A stretch of DNA of 64,000 nt from contig NC_081553.1 of NCBI RefSeq assembly GCF_963082655.1, positions 206,737,935-206,801,934 on the forward strand. Direction: 5' to 3'. A program made the position numbers and the translations under genes. The notes beneath the pieces are model-generated. The model was given only the letters and a program-made list of their open reading frames with translations, had not been told where the DNA came from and made no database searches. The DNA comes from Stomoxys calcitrans (taxonomy: Eukaryota > Arthropoda > Insecta > Diptera > Muscidae). This document shows, piece after piece, positions 1-11,335 of this stretch (positions are counted from its first letter, which is position 1; each line of letters opens with the position of its first letter).

Positions 1-1880
1 TTATAATACCCTGTACCACAGTAGTGGTGTAGGGTATAATACATTTGTTTGAGATTCACTTCCCCTTCGAGATTGTTTACTTTAGCGAAGGCAATAAGTA
101 TACCCTGTACCACCACTGTGGTACAGGGCCACAATTTTCTTCCGATCTTTACCAAATTTGACAACAGGTTCTTTATTTGATGTCTCCATATGTGTGCAAA
201 ATTTCGTCAAAATCGGTTCAGATTTAGATGTAGCTCCCATATATAACTTTCATCCGATATGAATTCTATGGCTATAGTAGCCAAAATTTTGGTCCGATCG
301 TTACGAAATTTGGCAAGAGAACTGTAATTTGACGTCTTCATATGTGTGGAAAATTTCATAAAAATCAGTTCAGATTTAGATATACCTCCCATATATATCT
401 TTAATCTGATATGGCCTTGAAAGGCTGTAGAAGCCACAATTTTGGTCCGATCTTTACCAAATTTGACAAGAGGTTTTTTATTTGACGTCTCCATTGTGTG
501 CAAAATTTTGTCAAAATCGGTTCAGATTTAGATATAGCTCTCATATATATCTTTCATCCGATATGGAGTTTTAATGCTGTAGTAGGCAACATTTTGGTCC
601 GATCTGTACAAAATTTGACATGGAATGGTTTATTCAACGTCTTTATATGTGTGCAAAATTTCGTCAAAATCGGTTCAGATTTAGATGTAGCTCCCATATA
701 TATCTTTCATCCGATATGGAGTATTAATGCTGTAGTAGGCAACATTTTGGTCCGATCTGTACAGAATTTGACATGGGGAGTTTTATTCAACATCCCCATA
801 TGTGTGCAAAATTTCGTCAAAATTGGTTCAGATTTAGATGTAGCTCCCATATATAACTTTCATCCGATATGGAATTTTATGGCTATAGCAGCCAAAATTT
901 TGATCCGATCTTTAAAAAATTTTGCACAAAGTGTTTTCTTTAAAGTCTCAATACAACTGCAAGATTTCATAAAAATGGGTTCAGATTTAGATTTAGCACC
1001 CATATATATCTTTTATCCGATATGGAGTTTTTAGGCTGTATGGGCCACAATTTTGGTCCGATCTTTACCGAATTCCGCATGGGGTGTTTTATTTGACGTC
1101 TTCATATGTGTGCAAACTTTCTTAAAAATCGGTGCAGATTTAGATATACCTCCCATATATATCTTTCATCCGATATGGAGTATTAATGCTGTAGTAGGCA
1201 ACATTTTGGTCCGATCTGTACAAAATTTGACATGGGGAGTTTTATTCAACATCCCCATATGTATGCAAAATTTTGTCAAAATCGGTTCAGATTTAGATCT
1301 AGCTCCCATATATAACTTTCATCCGATATGGAATTTTATGGCTATAGCAGCCACAATTTTGGTCCGATATTTGAGAAATTTAGCACGAAGTGTTTCCTTT
1401 AAGGTCTCAATACAACTGCATAAAAATCATAAAAATCGGTTCAGATTTCGATATAGGTCCCCGATATATCTTTCATCCGAAATAGACTATAGCCTGTAGA
1501 AACCACAATCTCTACAATCTAGGGCGTGAGATGTTTTATTTGACGTCCCAGTATGTTTAATCAAAATTGGCACAGGTTTCGATCTAACTCGCGTATAATC
1601 ATTTATGCGACACGGCCTTTTAAGGATGTGGAAACACTGATTTTGGTAATAAAATTCAATGATTTGCAAGCGTTGCTCGTTAGTAAGTCTATTCATGATG
1701 AAATGTCAAAGCATACTGAGCATCTTTCTCTTTGACACCATGTCTGAAATCCCACGTGATCTGTCAAATACTAATGCATGAAAATCCTAACCTCAAAAAA
1801 ATCACCCTTTACTTACCATAGATGGTGTAGGGTATTATATAGTCGTCTCCTTCCGACTTTTGCATTTCCTTACTGATTTT
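1..1880 (+). repeat. HINE-A element, ~153 bp unit array (copy A1)
   Basis: Non-autonomous Helitron-like (DINE-1/HINE-type) element. Two cap palindromes of the TACCCTGTACCAC...GTGGTACAGGG type lie at about 4-37 and 100-128, followed by roughly nine units in which TTCAGATTTAGATATAGCTC recurs every ~153 bp (about 217, 369, 519, 673, 827, 980, 1133, 1285, 1437). The right end at about 1825-1880 matches the family 3' end (GGTGTAGGGTATTATATAGTCG, then a hairpin-type stem and CTTACTGATTTTTT). Because 153 is a multiple of three, the array stays open as a 51-residue repeat ORF at 498-1034 and 1053-1499; this is a by-product of unit length, not evidence of a gene. Family assignment rests on structure recalled for Drosophila DINE-1; homology to Helentrons is an inference. 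Confidence 0.7.
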
Positions 1881-2839
1881 TTGATAAAAAATCAGACTAT
1901 AATGGCAATCTTTGATGAGAGAGATTATTTTTTACCTGACCATGGTTAATTATCATTTCCGTCATCACCTACATTGCAACATATTCTGAAGATTTTTCGA
2001 GATGTGAAATCAACATAACTCTGTTTTTTCAGCAAAATATGATTTAATTGAATAAAAAATCTCAAAAAAACACTTTTTATGTGAAATGCCCCCAAAGAAA
2101 TAAAATCGAATGCTTCAACAAGGTCAACGTATGACAAATTGTCACACCACAGTCGATGCAAATAGAATGACAAAATGTACCCCAAAATTCTTCGGCAAAA
2201 TCCTCCCTTTCTTCTGAACATTCTTTAGAAGCTTGGAAAAAACATTTTCAGAAGTTGTATAACAAACAACCTATTGCTCCAATTTTAAAATCCATTTCTT
2301 GGTTGCTCATAAGTGCTGGAAAATTGTCAGGACTTCCCAGGAAAGCAACCAAAACCTCAAGCTAAAAAAGGATACTGGATACAAAAAAAAAAAAAAAAAA
2401 CATGTAATGGAGGTTTTTCTCCACAACAGAGACACAGTAATCTCAGTCTTAACAGGTTAGTGTGTATGAACAAAAGGTAATATGAAGTACAAGATAACGA
2501 TAGACATTCCAAAGATGTCAATCGTTGCATGTCAATGTCTATCCCACACAAAATAATGTCTATTGGTGGTGTTGGCGTCGCTAATGGTATTTCGTACTTT
2601 TGTTGCGATGTGCAAATTAAAATAAGGGCAAATTAACAAATTCCTCAAGGATTAAAGTGATGTGAAAAGATTCATCCTACACAGGTCGTTGTCGGGTTAA
2701 TATTTCATTTGATGCATGTGTGAGCTTACAATAAATGTGCTAAAAATTGGATTAAGGGTAAGACGTGTAAGACGAATGTGAGATGAATGAAGAGTACACC
2801 AAGCAGTAGCAAAGAATGGTAAAACTTTAAAATAAGACA
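1881..2839. other. Unique AT-rich spacer, no gene recognised
   Basis: No repeat family seen elsewhere in the window covers this stretch. It holds an A-homopolymer at about 2381-2400 and short open frames without recognisable motifs. A possible donor (CAG then GTTAGT) at about 2456 has no convincing exon in front of it. Probably intronic or intergenic. Confidence 0.4.
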
Positions 2840-4075
2840 GGTTTCAGTTAAATCGGATTATAAATGCGTCTTTTTTGGGGCTAAGTCTTTAATTCGAGAT
2901 ATCGGTCTATATGGCAGTTATATGCAAATTTTGATCGATCTAGACCAAATTGCAGAAATATGTGGAAGGGTTTAACTTAACTTTCTGTCACAAACTTTGG
3001 CCACATCGGGCAATAAATAAGCCTTTTATAGACGTAAGACCCTAAATCGGAGGATCGGTCTATATGACAGCTATATCCACATCTTGACCGATCTGGGCCA
3101 AATTGACGAATGATGTCTAAGGGGCCAACACAACTCACTGTCCCAAATTTCAGCAAAATCGGATAATAAATGTGGTTTTAATGGGCCTAAGACCCTTGAA
3201 TCGGAGGATCGGTCTATATGGCAGCTATATCCACATCTTGACCGATCTGGGCCAAATTGGCGAAGGATGTCGAAAAGCCTAAGACAACTCGCTGTCCCAA
3301 ATTTCAGCAAAATCGTATAATAATTGTGGCTTTAATGGGCCTAAGACCCTAAATCGGCGGATCGGTCTATATGGCAGCTATATCCAAATCTGAACCAATC
3401 TAAGCCGAATTGGCGAAGGATGTCGGAAAGGCTAAGAGAACTCACTTTCCCAAATTTCAGCAAAATCGTATAATAAATGTGGCTTTAATGGGCCTATGAC
3501 CCTAAATCGGCGGATCGGTCTATATGGCAGCTATATCCAAATCTGATCCGATCTGAGCCAAATTGGCGAAGAATGTCGAAGGGCCTAAGAAAACTCACTG
3601 TCCAAAATTTCAGCAAAATCGCCTAAAAATCACCCCAAATCGGAGGATAGATCTATATGACGGCTATATCCAAATTTGGACCGATCTAAGCCAAATTGAC
3701 GAAGGATGTCGAAAGGCCTAAAACAAATTTCACAGTCCAAATTTCAGCAAAATCGGATAATAAATGTGGATTTTATGGGCCTAAGACCCGAAATCGGAGG
3801 ATCGGTCTATATGGGGGCTATATCAAGATATAGTCCGATATAGCCCATCTTCGAACTTAACCTGCTTAACAAAAAAAGAATCTGTGCAAAGTTTCAGCTC
3901 AATATCTCTTTTTTTTAAAGACTGTAGCGTAATTTCAACAGACATACGGACAGACATGACTAGATCGTCTTAGATTTTTACGCTGATCAAGAATATATAT
4001 ATACTTTATAGGGTCGGAAATGGATATTTCGATGTGTTGCAAACGGGATGACAAAATGAATATACCCATGATGCT
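2840..4075 (-). repeat. HINE-C element (copy C1)
   Basis: Seven or so ~153 bp units carrying GGTCTATATGGCAGCTATAT and ATCGGATAATAAATGTGG-type motifs. The right end (about 3940-4075) is the family 5' end read on the minus strand: GACAGACATGACTAGATCGT, GATCAAGAATATATATATAC, TTTATAGGGTCGGAAATGG and GATGACAAAATGAATATACC. The 3' hairpin end is missing on the left, so the copy is 3'-truncated. Neighbouring C2 (4076-4375) is a further fragment of the same family. Confidence 0.7.
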
Positions 4076-4375
4076 AAATTTCAGCTAAAACGGTTGACAT
4101 ATTTAGATTTTGTGGGCCTAAAACCTTAAATTGGGAGATCGGTATATATGGCGGCTACATCCAAATCTGAACCCATCTGCGCTGTATTGAACAGGGATGT
4201 ATGGCAGTCATATCGGAACATAGACCGATCTTGACCCTACTAGGTACGAATGTCGAAGGGCCTAACGCAGTACATTGTGTCTGATTTCAGCGAAATCAGT
4301 TAACAAAAACACCTTCATGGTCCCAAAACCTTAAATCGGGAGATTGATACACATGGCAGCTATATCCATGGACAT
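4076..4375 (-). repeat. HINE-C fragment (copy C2)
   Basis: About two diverged HINE-C units without either terminus, recognised by ATATGGCGGCTACATCCAAA and the ACCTTAAATCGGGAGAT-type core. It abuts the 5' end of C1, so it is either an older insertion cut by C1 or a rearranged part of it. Confidence 0.55.
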
Positions 4376-4719
4376 ATCTTGTTGAAATGCTGATGTTCAT
4401 GATTTTAGGGATCAGGGGGTACCGTCCTCTGATTCCTTAGATTGGTTGCAGGGCTGGTGCCTTCCGATTAGTTACTTTTTGGGTCATGGCCCCCAAACTT
4501 GCCACGAGGCCGCCGGTTACTATAATCATTTCCTATTATAGTATGATGTTCTGCACAGTTATTCCGCCCTTAAACCCCAGATGAAAGATATATATGGGAG
4601 CTATGTTTAAATTTAAACGGATTTTGATGAAATTTTGCACACATATCGAGTCGTTAAATTAGATATCTCATTCAAAAATTTTTCAAGATCGGACCTAAAT
4701 TGTATCGGCTATGGTCTTC
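4376..4719. other. Short spacer with weak repeat traces
   Basis: Contains about 170 bp of moderately GC-rich sequence (4400-4520) unlike the flanking arrays, then a diverged HINE-A-like unit (ATATATATGGGAGCTATG, 4590-4720) that leads into HINE-B. A small inverted repeat TATAATCATTTCCTATTATA sits near 4520. No gene recognised. Confidence 0.3.
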
Positions 4720-5477
4720 AAAGTCTATATTGAGCCACTAGTGGGCGCAATTCTTATACGATTTGACTTTCTTCATCTGTGCTGAGTATGGTTCAAATCG
4801 GTCCTTAAACTCTTATAGCTGCCATATACACTAATCGTGGATCTTGACTTCTTGAGCCACTAGAGGGCACCATTCTCATCCGATTTGGCTGAAATTGTGC
4901 ATGAAGTATTTTGTTATGACTTCCAACAATTGTGCTTAGTATGGTTCAAATCGGTCGATAACCTGATATAGCTGCCATATAGACCGATCTGGGATCTTGA
5001 CTTTTTGAGCCACTAGAGGGCGCAATTCTCATTCGATTTGGCTGAAATAATGCATGAGGTGTTTTGTTATGGCTTCCAAAAACTGTGCTAAGTATGGTTC
5101 AAATCGGTCGATAACCTGATATAGCTGCCATATAAACCGACCTGGGATCTGGAATTCTTAAGACTCTAGAGGGTGCAATTCTTATTTAATTTGGCTGAAA
5201 TTTGGTCTGAATAGATTTATAGCCTGATACAGCTCCCATGTAACCCGAGCTCTCGTTTTTGCTTCTTGAGCCTCTGCAAGACGCAATACATATCCGAATG
5301 GACTGAAATATTACCCAATAACATTTAACATTCAATTTATTTATGGTCCAATTCAGACTATAACTTGGTATAGCTCCAATAGCCTAAACAGAGATACCGC
5401 GCAAAGAACTCGACAAATGCGATCCATAGTTCAGGGTATATATGGTTTGGCCTGGCTGAACTTAGCACGCTTTACTT
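4720..5477 (+). repeat. HINE-B fragment with 3' terminus (copy B1)
   Basis: Four diverged ~155 bp units with CCTGATATAGCTGCCATATA and CTTGAGCCACTAGAGGGC, ending in GGTATATATGGTTTGGCCTG and the tail CTTAGCACGCTTTACTTTTT. The hairpin palindrome is decayed. The 5' cap is missing. Confidence 0.6.
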
Positions 5478-5494
5478 TTTTTTAAGTTTTTTGA

Positions 5495-5713
5495 CATCCG
5501 CATATTCCAGGTGCTAATTGGCAAATCACGACCTCCAAGTCCACGGTCCACCAAGACATCCGTTTGTATGTCGAAATTCGTTTGGATGAGTACCTAAAGC
5601 TAGCTGCTTGCAATTTCTCTCTGATACCTCTTGGGAATTTAGGTCGTTGGGGGTTAGCGAATTGGACACATCGCCTCATATTGAATGTGGCACCTATACA
5701 AAACCTCTTTTGA
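5495..5713 (+). other. Unidentified open reading segment after a HINE-B tail
   Basis: A frame stays open for about 73 codons up to a TGA at 5711 and reads like ordinary protein, including DEYLKLAACNFSLIPLGNLG and NWTHRLILNVAPIQNLF. It has no ATG and sits just behind a CATATTCCAG that could be a 3' splice site (AG at 5509-5510). The minus strand of the same interval is also open for 65 codons. I do not recognise a family; it may be a host exon, a retrotransposon scrap or chance. Confidence 0.2.
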
Positions 5714-5984
5714 CTTTCTAATGGGTTAAAAAGACTCGATTTATGCCAAAATGGCCTAAGCTTTTGGAATGTAGAGTAAAAACTATAACATTAAAACCAA
5801 CAACGGCATGGACAGAACACTAAATAAATACAGCCCTCTTCCAGACCAATTCTCTGATTTTATTTCTTTTCTTAAGACAATGATTTTTGTGATCAAATGT
5901 GACATGTGTATTACACTTATGACCTTAAATTTCCATATCCATAAACATAGGATCATGGATTCCCATGATCCTGGTGAAGTTCAG

Positions 5985-7010
5985 TTTAATGGGTACTTTC
6001 AGGCGTACCCCAAAACACTAGGCTCCAACATTGGATATCAAATTCGTTTTCTACTCTGTTTACTTGGACTCACATTTTCATTCCATATTCGTTTTCTGGT
6101 CTCCAATACCTTTCATTTGATACCCTTTTTGTACCGATCGGACCACTTTCGGATATGGAAGGCATTTTTGGGGTAAGGGGGAGGGTCCGCTTCCACCCGT
6201 TATCTTGCCTATGTTTCCTTCCAGACACACGTATACAATCTATGAAAATTTAAAAAAAAATCGTTTCAGCCATGTATCATATGGTCATAATGGGTCTAAT
6301 GGCGTTTTTGAGGGCTGGCGTGACCCCCTATACTTCGATCTGATTTTGTATGCCAGATTCGTAATCTACTCCCGAATACCTTTCATTTGAGACCCATATT
6401 GAAATGAACGTTCAATATGTCTTTTTGGGGGAGTTTTGGGGTTGGCGTTGGGCCGATCGGTACTTAGACTCAAGTTTTATTACCATATTCGTATTGTACT
6501 CTCCAATACCTTTCATTTGATACCTATATTGTCCCAATCGGTTAACTTTTGATTTTGGGTGGTGTATATGTGGTAACGGTGGAGGGTCCGTCCCCCTTCC
6601 GTCATCAATAAATTATAAAGCCTTTTCCTACTTCCTGAACATATTCGTAATCTACTAGCGAGTACCTTTAATTTGAGCCCCATATTGTTATGATGGTCAA
6701 ATAAACCCATTTTAAGCGGTTTAGGGGCTGGGGCGGCCACCCAGATACTTGGAGCCAACTTTTATTATGAAATTCGTACTCTACTCTTGAATACCTTTCA
6801 ATTGAATTCCATATTGTCCCAATCGGTCCACTTTTATTTTTGGGTAGTACTTTTGGGTTAAGGGGGAGGGTCCGCCCCCCCCCCCCCCCCCCCTCCCGAT
6901 ATCAAAAAATTGTATAGCCTATGTTTCCTTCCAGACCAACCTACATAGTCTATGAAAATTTCAAGGTAATCGGTTCACAAATTGAGTTTTATATATAAGA
7001 AGATGAGAAG
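5985..7010 (+). repeat. Family D repeat array (copy D1)
   Basis: Unclassified interspersed repeat with diverged ~150 bp units that recur as CCAATACCTTTCATTTGA, CCCATATTG and GGGGGAGGGTCCG-type G-rich segments. The right end (about 6940-7010) reads GAAAATTTCAAGGTAATCGG then TTTTATATATAAGA, a plausible terminus. A 19-C homopolymer lies at 6875-6893. Open frames here (for example 5808-6176) are by-products of the array. The same family recurs at 11336-12999 and 59746-59984. Confidence 0.55.
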
Positions 7011-7195
7011 TTTGGCCCAGTTCTCTAATCGAATGGTCATTTGCATTTGCAAAATCAAATTCCAGCTTCCCGATATTAACCACAAAATCGGACATTTGAT
7101 TAGAATTGGATCGAAAACAAAAGTTTTTCGTTAAAAAACGATTTTTAGACCCTGGCTTTCTTGAACAAAACTTCTTAAAATTAGTTCAAAATGAT

Positions 7196-7385
7196 AGGCT
7201 CCCTGGTATCCGAGTTGATAGCGTGCTCGATTTGTCAGAGAGAGGGTAGTGGGTTATATTCCCACCAGAGGCCTTGCTAATCTGTTGCTAGTGTGGTGGC
7301 ACTATGGACTCACAATTGTTTGAGTGAGTCTGTAAAAGTCTGCCACTCTTACCTAATCTTGTAAATAATTACTTTGGTAGTCTTT
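7196..7385 (+). repeat. Second tRNA-derived SINE-like element
   Basis: Starts with a tRNA-like head: GGTATCCGAGTTGATAGC (box A-like) followed about 45 bp later by GTGGGTTATATTCCCACC (degenerate box B), then a non-tRNA body up to TTACTTTGGTAGTCTTTGG. It differs from the common SINE that follows. Only one clear copy is seen here, so this is a motif-based call. Confidence 0.4.
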
Positions 7386-7655
7386 GGAGGCCATCGTATC
7401 GCAGAGGTTAGCATGTCTGCCTATGACGTTGAACGCCTGGGTTCGAATCCTGACGAGTCCATCCGATGAAAATTTCAGCTGTGGTTTTCCCCTCCTAATG
7501 CTGGCAACATTTGTGAGGTACTATGCCATGCAAGACTTCTCTCCCAAGAGGTGTCGCACTGCGGCACGCCGTTCGGACTCGGCTATAAAAAGGAGCCACT
7601 CATAGATAGGTGAGAAGTTTGCCCCTGTTCCTTGAGCAAAATTAGCAATTTTCAG
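7386..7655 (+). repeat. tRNA-derived SINE, near full length (S1)
   Basis: Head reads GGAGGCCATCGTATCGCAGA with box A around 7398-7410 and a perfect box B GGTTCGAATCC at 7440-7450. The body carries the family markers GTGGTTTTCCCCTCCTAATG, GAGGTGTCGCACTGCGGCAC and GAGAAGTTTGCCCCTGTTCC. Such elements are copied by reverse transcription using the machinery of a LINE; the Pol III promoter lies in the head. It is directly followed by S2. Confidence 0.85.
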
Positions 7656-7930
7656 TTATTAGAGGCCACCATGGCGCAGAGGTTGGCATGTCCGCCTATG
7701 AAGGCAACCGGCGTAAACATGAACAAAATTTTCCTCTTTCTTCTGCTGGCTACATTGGTAAGGTATCCTGCCATGTTAAAACTCCTCTACCTATTGGTGT
7801 TGCTATGCTGCACTCCGTTCGGACTCGACTTAAAAAAGGAGGCCCCTTAGCATTGAGCATCGAACTGCACTCATTGACATGAGAGAAGTATCCCCCGTTC
7901 TTTAATGGAATGGACATGGGAAATTTAGTA
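7656..7930 (+). repeat. tRNA-derived SINE, diverged (S2)
   Basis: Second SINE in tandem with S1. Box A region GGCGCAGAGGTTGGCATG is kept but box B is destroyed by rearrangement (GAAGGCAACCGGCG). Body markers GGTAAGGTATCCTGCCATG and GAGCATCGAACTGCACTCAT follow. Ends close to MITE copy 7935-8171. Confidence 0.75.
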
Positions 7931-7934
7931 TATA

Positions 7935-8171
7935 TTGGTTGCCCAAAAAGTAATTGCGGATTTTTCATATAGTCGGCGTTGACAAATTTTTTCAACGGCT
8001 TGTGACTCTGTAATTGCATTCTTTCTTCTGTCAGTTATCAGCTGTTACTTTTAGCTTGCTTTAGAAAAAAAGTATAAAAAAAATATATTTGATTAAAGTT
8101 CATTCTAAGTTTTATTAAAAATGCATTTGCTTTCTTTTAACAAATCCGCAATTACTTTTTGGGCAACCCAA
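7935..8171 (+). mobile_element. Mariner-like MITE (copy M1)
   Basis: One of nine ~235 bp copies bounded by inverted ends of the form TTGGGTTGCCCAAAAAGTAA. No transposase is encoded; movement would depend on a transposase in trans. The left end here has lost one G and the right flank lacks a clean TA, so this is a slightly decayed copy. Orientation is that with CATATAGTCGGCGTTGAC on the left. Confidence 0.85.
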
Positions 8172-9927
8172 GAGTAAATAATTACTTATGAAAATTGTTT
8201 ATCTAAAGAAATTGTCTTGACTTGAGAAAGCTAATGCCAAACCTTAGAGGTTATGTATCACTGTTAAAAAAATTCTTAACATTTTTCTAGCCGAAATATT
8301 TGCCTATGCTCCCAGATATTATCTTTCTTTCACATGTTTTGCTAATTAACGATTACTCTAGAAATTCACTTTCATCTTGGGCTTTTCATAAAATATGAGT
8401 TTATGCTGACGCGTAAGGCATCCTGTTAGCCCTGAGGACTATACATACACACACACATACCAGTGGCCCTTTCACAATGCTGCCATTATGGCCACTCTAC
8501 TCCACTCCACTCACAGACGCATCTTATGTTTATCCAAATGCCATTAGGGAAGTTATCCAAAAATGAAATCATTCACAATTTCCGTTTTGTTTGGTTGTCT
8601 TGCCATGAAAAATTAATTATTAAAATTTTTGTTTTTTTTTTTTTTTTTTTTTTTTTTGAATACAAAACAAAAATGTCTGGACATGGTATCCGCTTGCTGC
8701 CAGTTTGTTCACTTTGGAATATGGGGATTTTGTGCTACTTTGTATCCATTTCACAACGCACAAAGTCATTACCCAAATTCACTTAATTTCTAAAGAAGGC
8801 AGAGTTGAGATGTGATGGGATGCGATGGGATGCGATGCTATATGTTTGGCCAACATGGGGCATGCAACAGTATACGTCTTTGGGCTAGGCCTAAAGATAA
8901 AATAAATTATACAACACAAATTTCCCTTGAAATATTTCATGGTAATAGACATTTCCGGTTTCCGTTGGATCCAAAGCGAAACACACAAAGAGAGAGTGAG
9001 GGAGAGTCAGCCATCTGAGATGTACCTTCCGGAAACTATTGTAATTTAAAACTCTCACTTGCACACACCACCCACTCATGCTGAGCTTTATGGCATATTC
9101 AAAAGTTACCCTCTGACATACACAAACTCACACTTTGGGATGTATGTAGAGTCCATGTTGTTAAAGTAGAAAGCTAACACAATTGTCTATACATCAGTAT
9201 GTGTGTGTGTGTGTCGGTAAGCTGCTGGTATGATATAAAACAAATGTACTAACACAATTACATATAAAGTTTTTTTTTGTTTTTTGTTTTGTATCTTTTT
9301 TTTTAACATTTTTTGAAATTAAAATAATTTGCCATAGGTCAGTCTCTAACCTCGCCGAAAAAAAGCACGAAAACAAAAACAAGTGCACAAAGTGAAAGGA
9401 AAAATCATTAACATTTCTCTCATGAATTCCGTTTAACGTGCCTTGTTTATTTTGTTTGTCGGCTCAGAGGAAGAGCAAAAACAGCAAAATAAAAAAAAAA
9501 AGACGACATCCACTGTTTATCCTAAATTAAATAATAAATTAATCACACACAAACATTATTCTCTTGTTGTTGTCTTCAAAAAAAAAAAAACGCAAAAAGA
9601 GAAAAAACAACAGAGCATTGAAAAAACATGATACAGTGGACATAGCCTCAGCATAAATGACAGAATAGCAAAAAAAGTCGTTAATAAAAAACGCCATTGA
9701 AATAAAAAAAGCAAAAAAAAAGCGCTGTCATTTTTAATAATCTTAACAACCAATATATGGCAAAAACAATATGGCAACAGTGATGGAGTGTGTGAAACAT
9801 GGGAAAACAAATGCATGCCATTTATAGTCTTCATCAGTAGCAGGGTATAAAAGAAGAAGATAGACTGACATGGCTTAAATGACGTAGAGTTACTTCCTGA
9901 AGCCATGATGGCATGCAAGTCCATCTT
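8172..9927. other. Unique spacer with simple-sequence tracts
   Basis: No gene or window-repeat recognised over ~1.75 kb. Contains CA/GT runs (about 8448-8460, 9200-9214), a long T run (about 8630-8657), GATGGGATGC short repeats near 8815, and A-rich tracts at about 9490-9720. Short open frames have low-complexity translations. Most consistent with intronic or intergenic DNA. Confidence 0.45.
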
Positions 9928-11335
9928 TATACCCACCACCATAGGATGGGGGTATACTAATCTAGTCATTCTGTTTGTAACACTTCGAAATGTTGATCTG
10001 AGACCCCATAAGGAATATGGGGTCTGGATCGTCTCCACATTCTCAGCCGATCCATGAGCCATGTCCGTCCGTCCGTCTGTCGAAATCACAATGCCGGTCG
10101 AATGGGTTAAGCAAGCTGCCTGAAATTTTGCACAGATACCTAATATTGATGTAAGTCGGTGGATATTGGAAATGGGCCTTATCGGTTTAGATGATTAAAT
10201 AAATAGCTCCCATATAAACCGATCACCCGATTTGACTTCTTGAGCCCTCGGAAGCCGCAATTTTTGTCCAATTTGGCTGAAATTTTGCACAAAGTGTTCT
10301 GTTATGACTCTCAACAACTCTGCTAAGTAAGGTCTTAATCGGTTTATAATCTGATATAGCTCCCATATAAACCGATCTCCGGATTTGATTTTTTGAGCCC
10401 TTATAAGCAGCAATTTTAGTCCTATTAAGTGGAAATTTTGTATACTGTGTTTCGGTCCGACTTCCAATAACTGTGCCAAGTACGGTCTGAATCGGCCCAT
10501 AACCTGATACAGCTCCCCATATAAACCGATCTCCCTATTTGATTTCTTGAGCCCTTACAAGCCGCAATTCTAGTCTGATTAAGCGGAAATTTTGCGTAAT
10601 GTTGTTCCATTCTGAATTCCAACAACTGTGTCAAATATGGTCCGAATCGGTCTATAACCTGATATAGATCCCATATAAACCGATCTCCCGATTTGATTTT
10701 TTGATCCCTTGTAAGCTGCAATTTTAGTCCTATTAAGCGGAAATTTTGTATACTGTGTTTCGGTCCGACTTCCAAGAACTGTGCCAAGTTTGGTCCGAAT
10801 CGGTCCATAACCTGATACAGCTCCCATATAAACCGATCTCCCGATTTGACTTCTTGAGCCTTTACAAGCCGCTATTTTTGTCCGATTTGGCTGAAATTTT
10901 GCATATGATGTTCTCAACAACTGTGCCAAGTACGGTCCGAATCGGCCCATAACCTGGTACAGCTCCCATATAAACCGATCTCCCGAATTGACTTCTTGAG
11001 CCTTTACAAGCCTCAATTTTAGTCTGATTAAGCGAAAATTTTGCGTGCTGTGTTCCATATAAACCGATCTCCCGATTTGATTTTGTGAGCCCTTAGAAGC
11101 AGCAATTTTACTTCTATCAAGCGGAAATTTGCATGCTGAGTTCCATGCTGACTTTCAACAACTGTGCCAAATACGGTCTAAATCGGTTTACAACCTGATA
11201 CAGCTCCTATATAAACCCATCTCCCGATTTGACTTCTTGAGCTCTTACAAGCCTCAAATTTTTTCCGATATGGCTGAAATTGTGCACATAGTGTTCTGTT
11301 ATGACCAACAACTGGGCTTGGTACGGTCCGAATCG
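9928..11335 (+). repeat. HINE-B element, 5' half (copy B2)
   Basis: Starts with the family cap CCACCACCATAGGATGGGGG, then ACTAATCTAGTCATTCTGTT, a short GTCCGTCCGTCCGTCTGTC microsatellite and about seven ~150 bp units with CTCCCATATAAACCGATC. Minus-strand ORFs at 10195-11058 are 51-residue repeats created by unit length. The array passes straight into family D at 11336; a HINE 3' terminus reappears at 13000-13211, so D may have inserted into one HINE. Confidence 0.75.

Noticed and set aside
498..1499. 178- and 148-codon ORFs
   Set aside because: They are 51-residue repeats arising because the HINE-A unit is ~153 bp; the same happens in HINE-B and HINE-C arrays on either strand. Kept as a finding about unit length, not as genes.
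1825..1860. Minus-strand donor GTAAGT at about 1819
   Set aside because: The exon side would be the HINE-A 3' end itself, with no open frame.
1946..2221. 91-codon minus-strand ORF
   Set aside because: No motif, no splice signals that keep a frame open, composition like random AT-rich DNA.
7386..7460. Functional tRNA gene
   Set aside because: Box A and box B are present but the sequence lacks a paired acceptor stem and anticodon arm and continues into a SINE body shared by eleven copies.
8035..8171. Peptide ending KNPQLLFGQP as a transposase remnant in the MITEs
   Set aside because: The open frame is only the terminal inverted repeat and adjoining non-coding MITE sequence; no mariner D,D34D or helix-turn-helix motif is visible.
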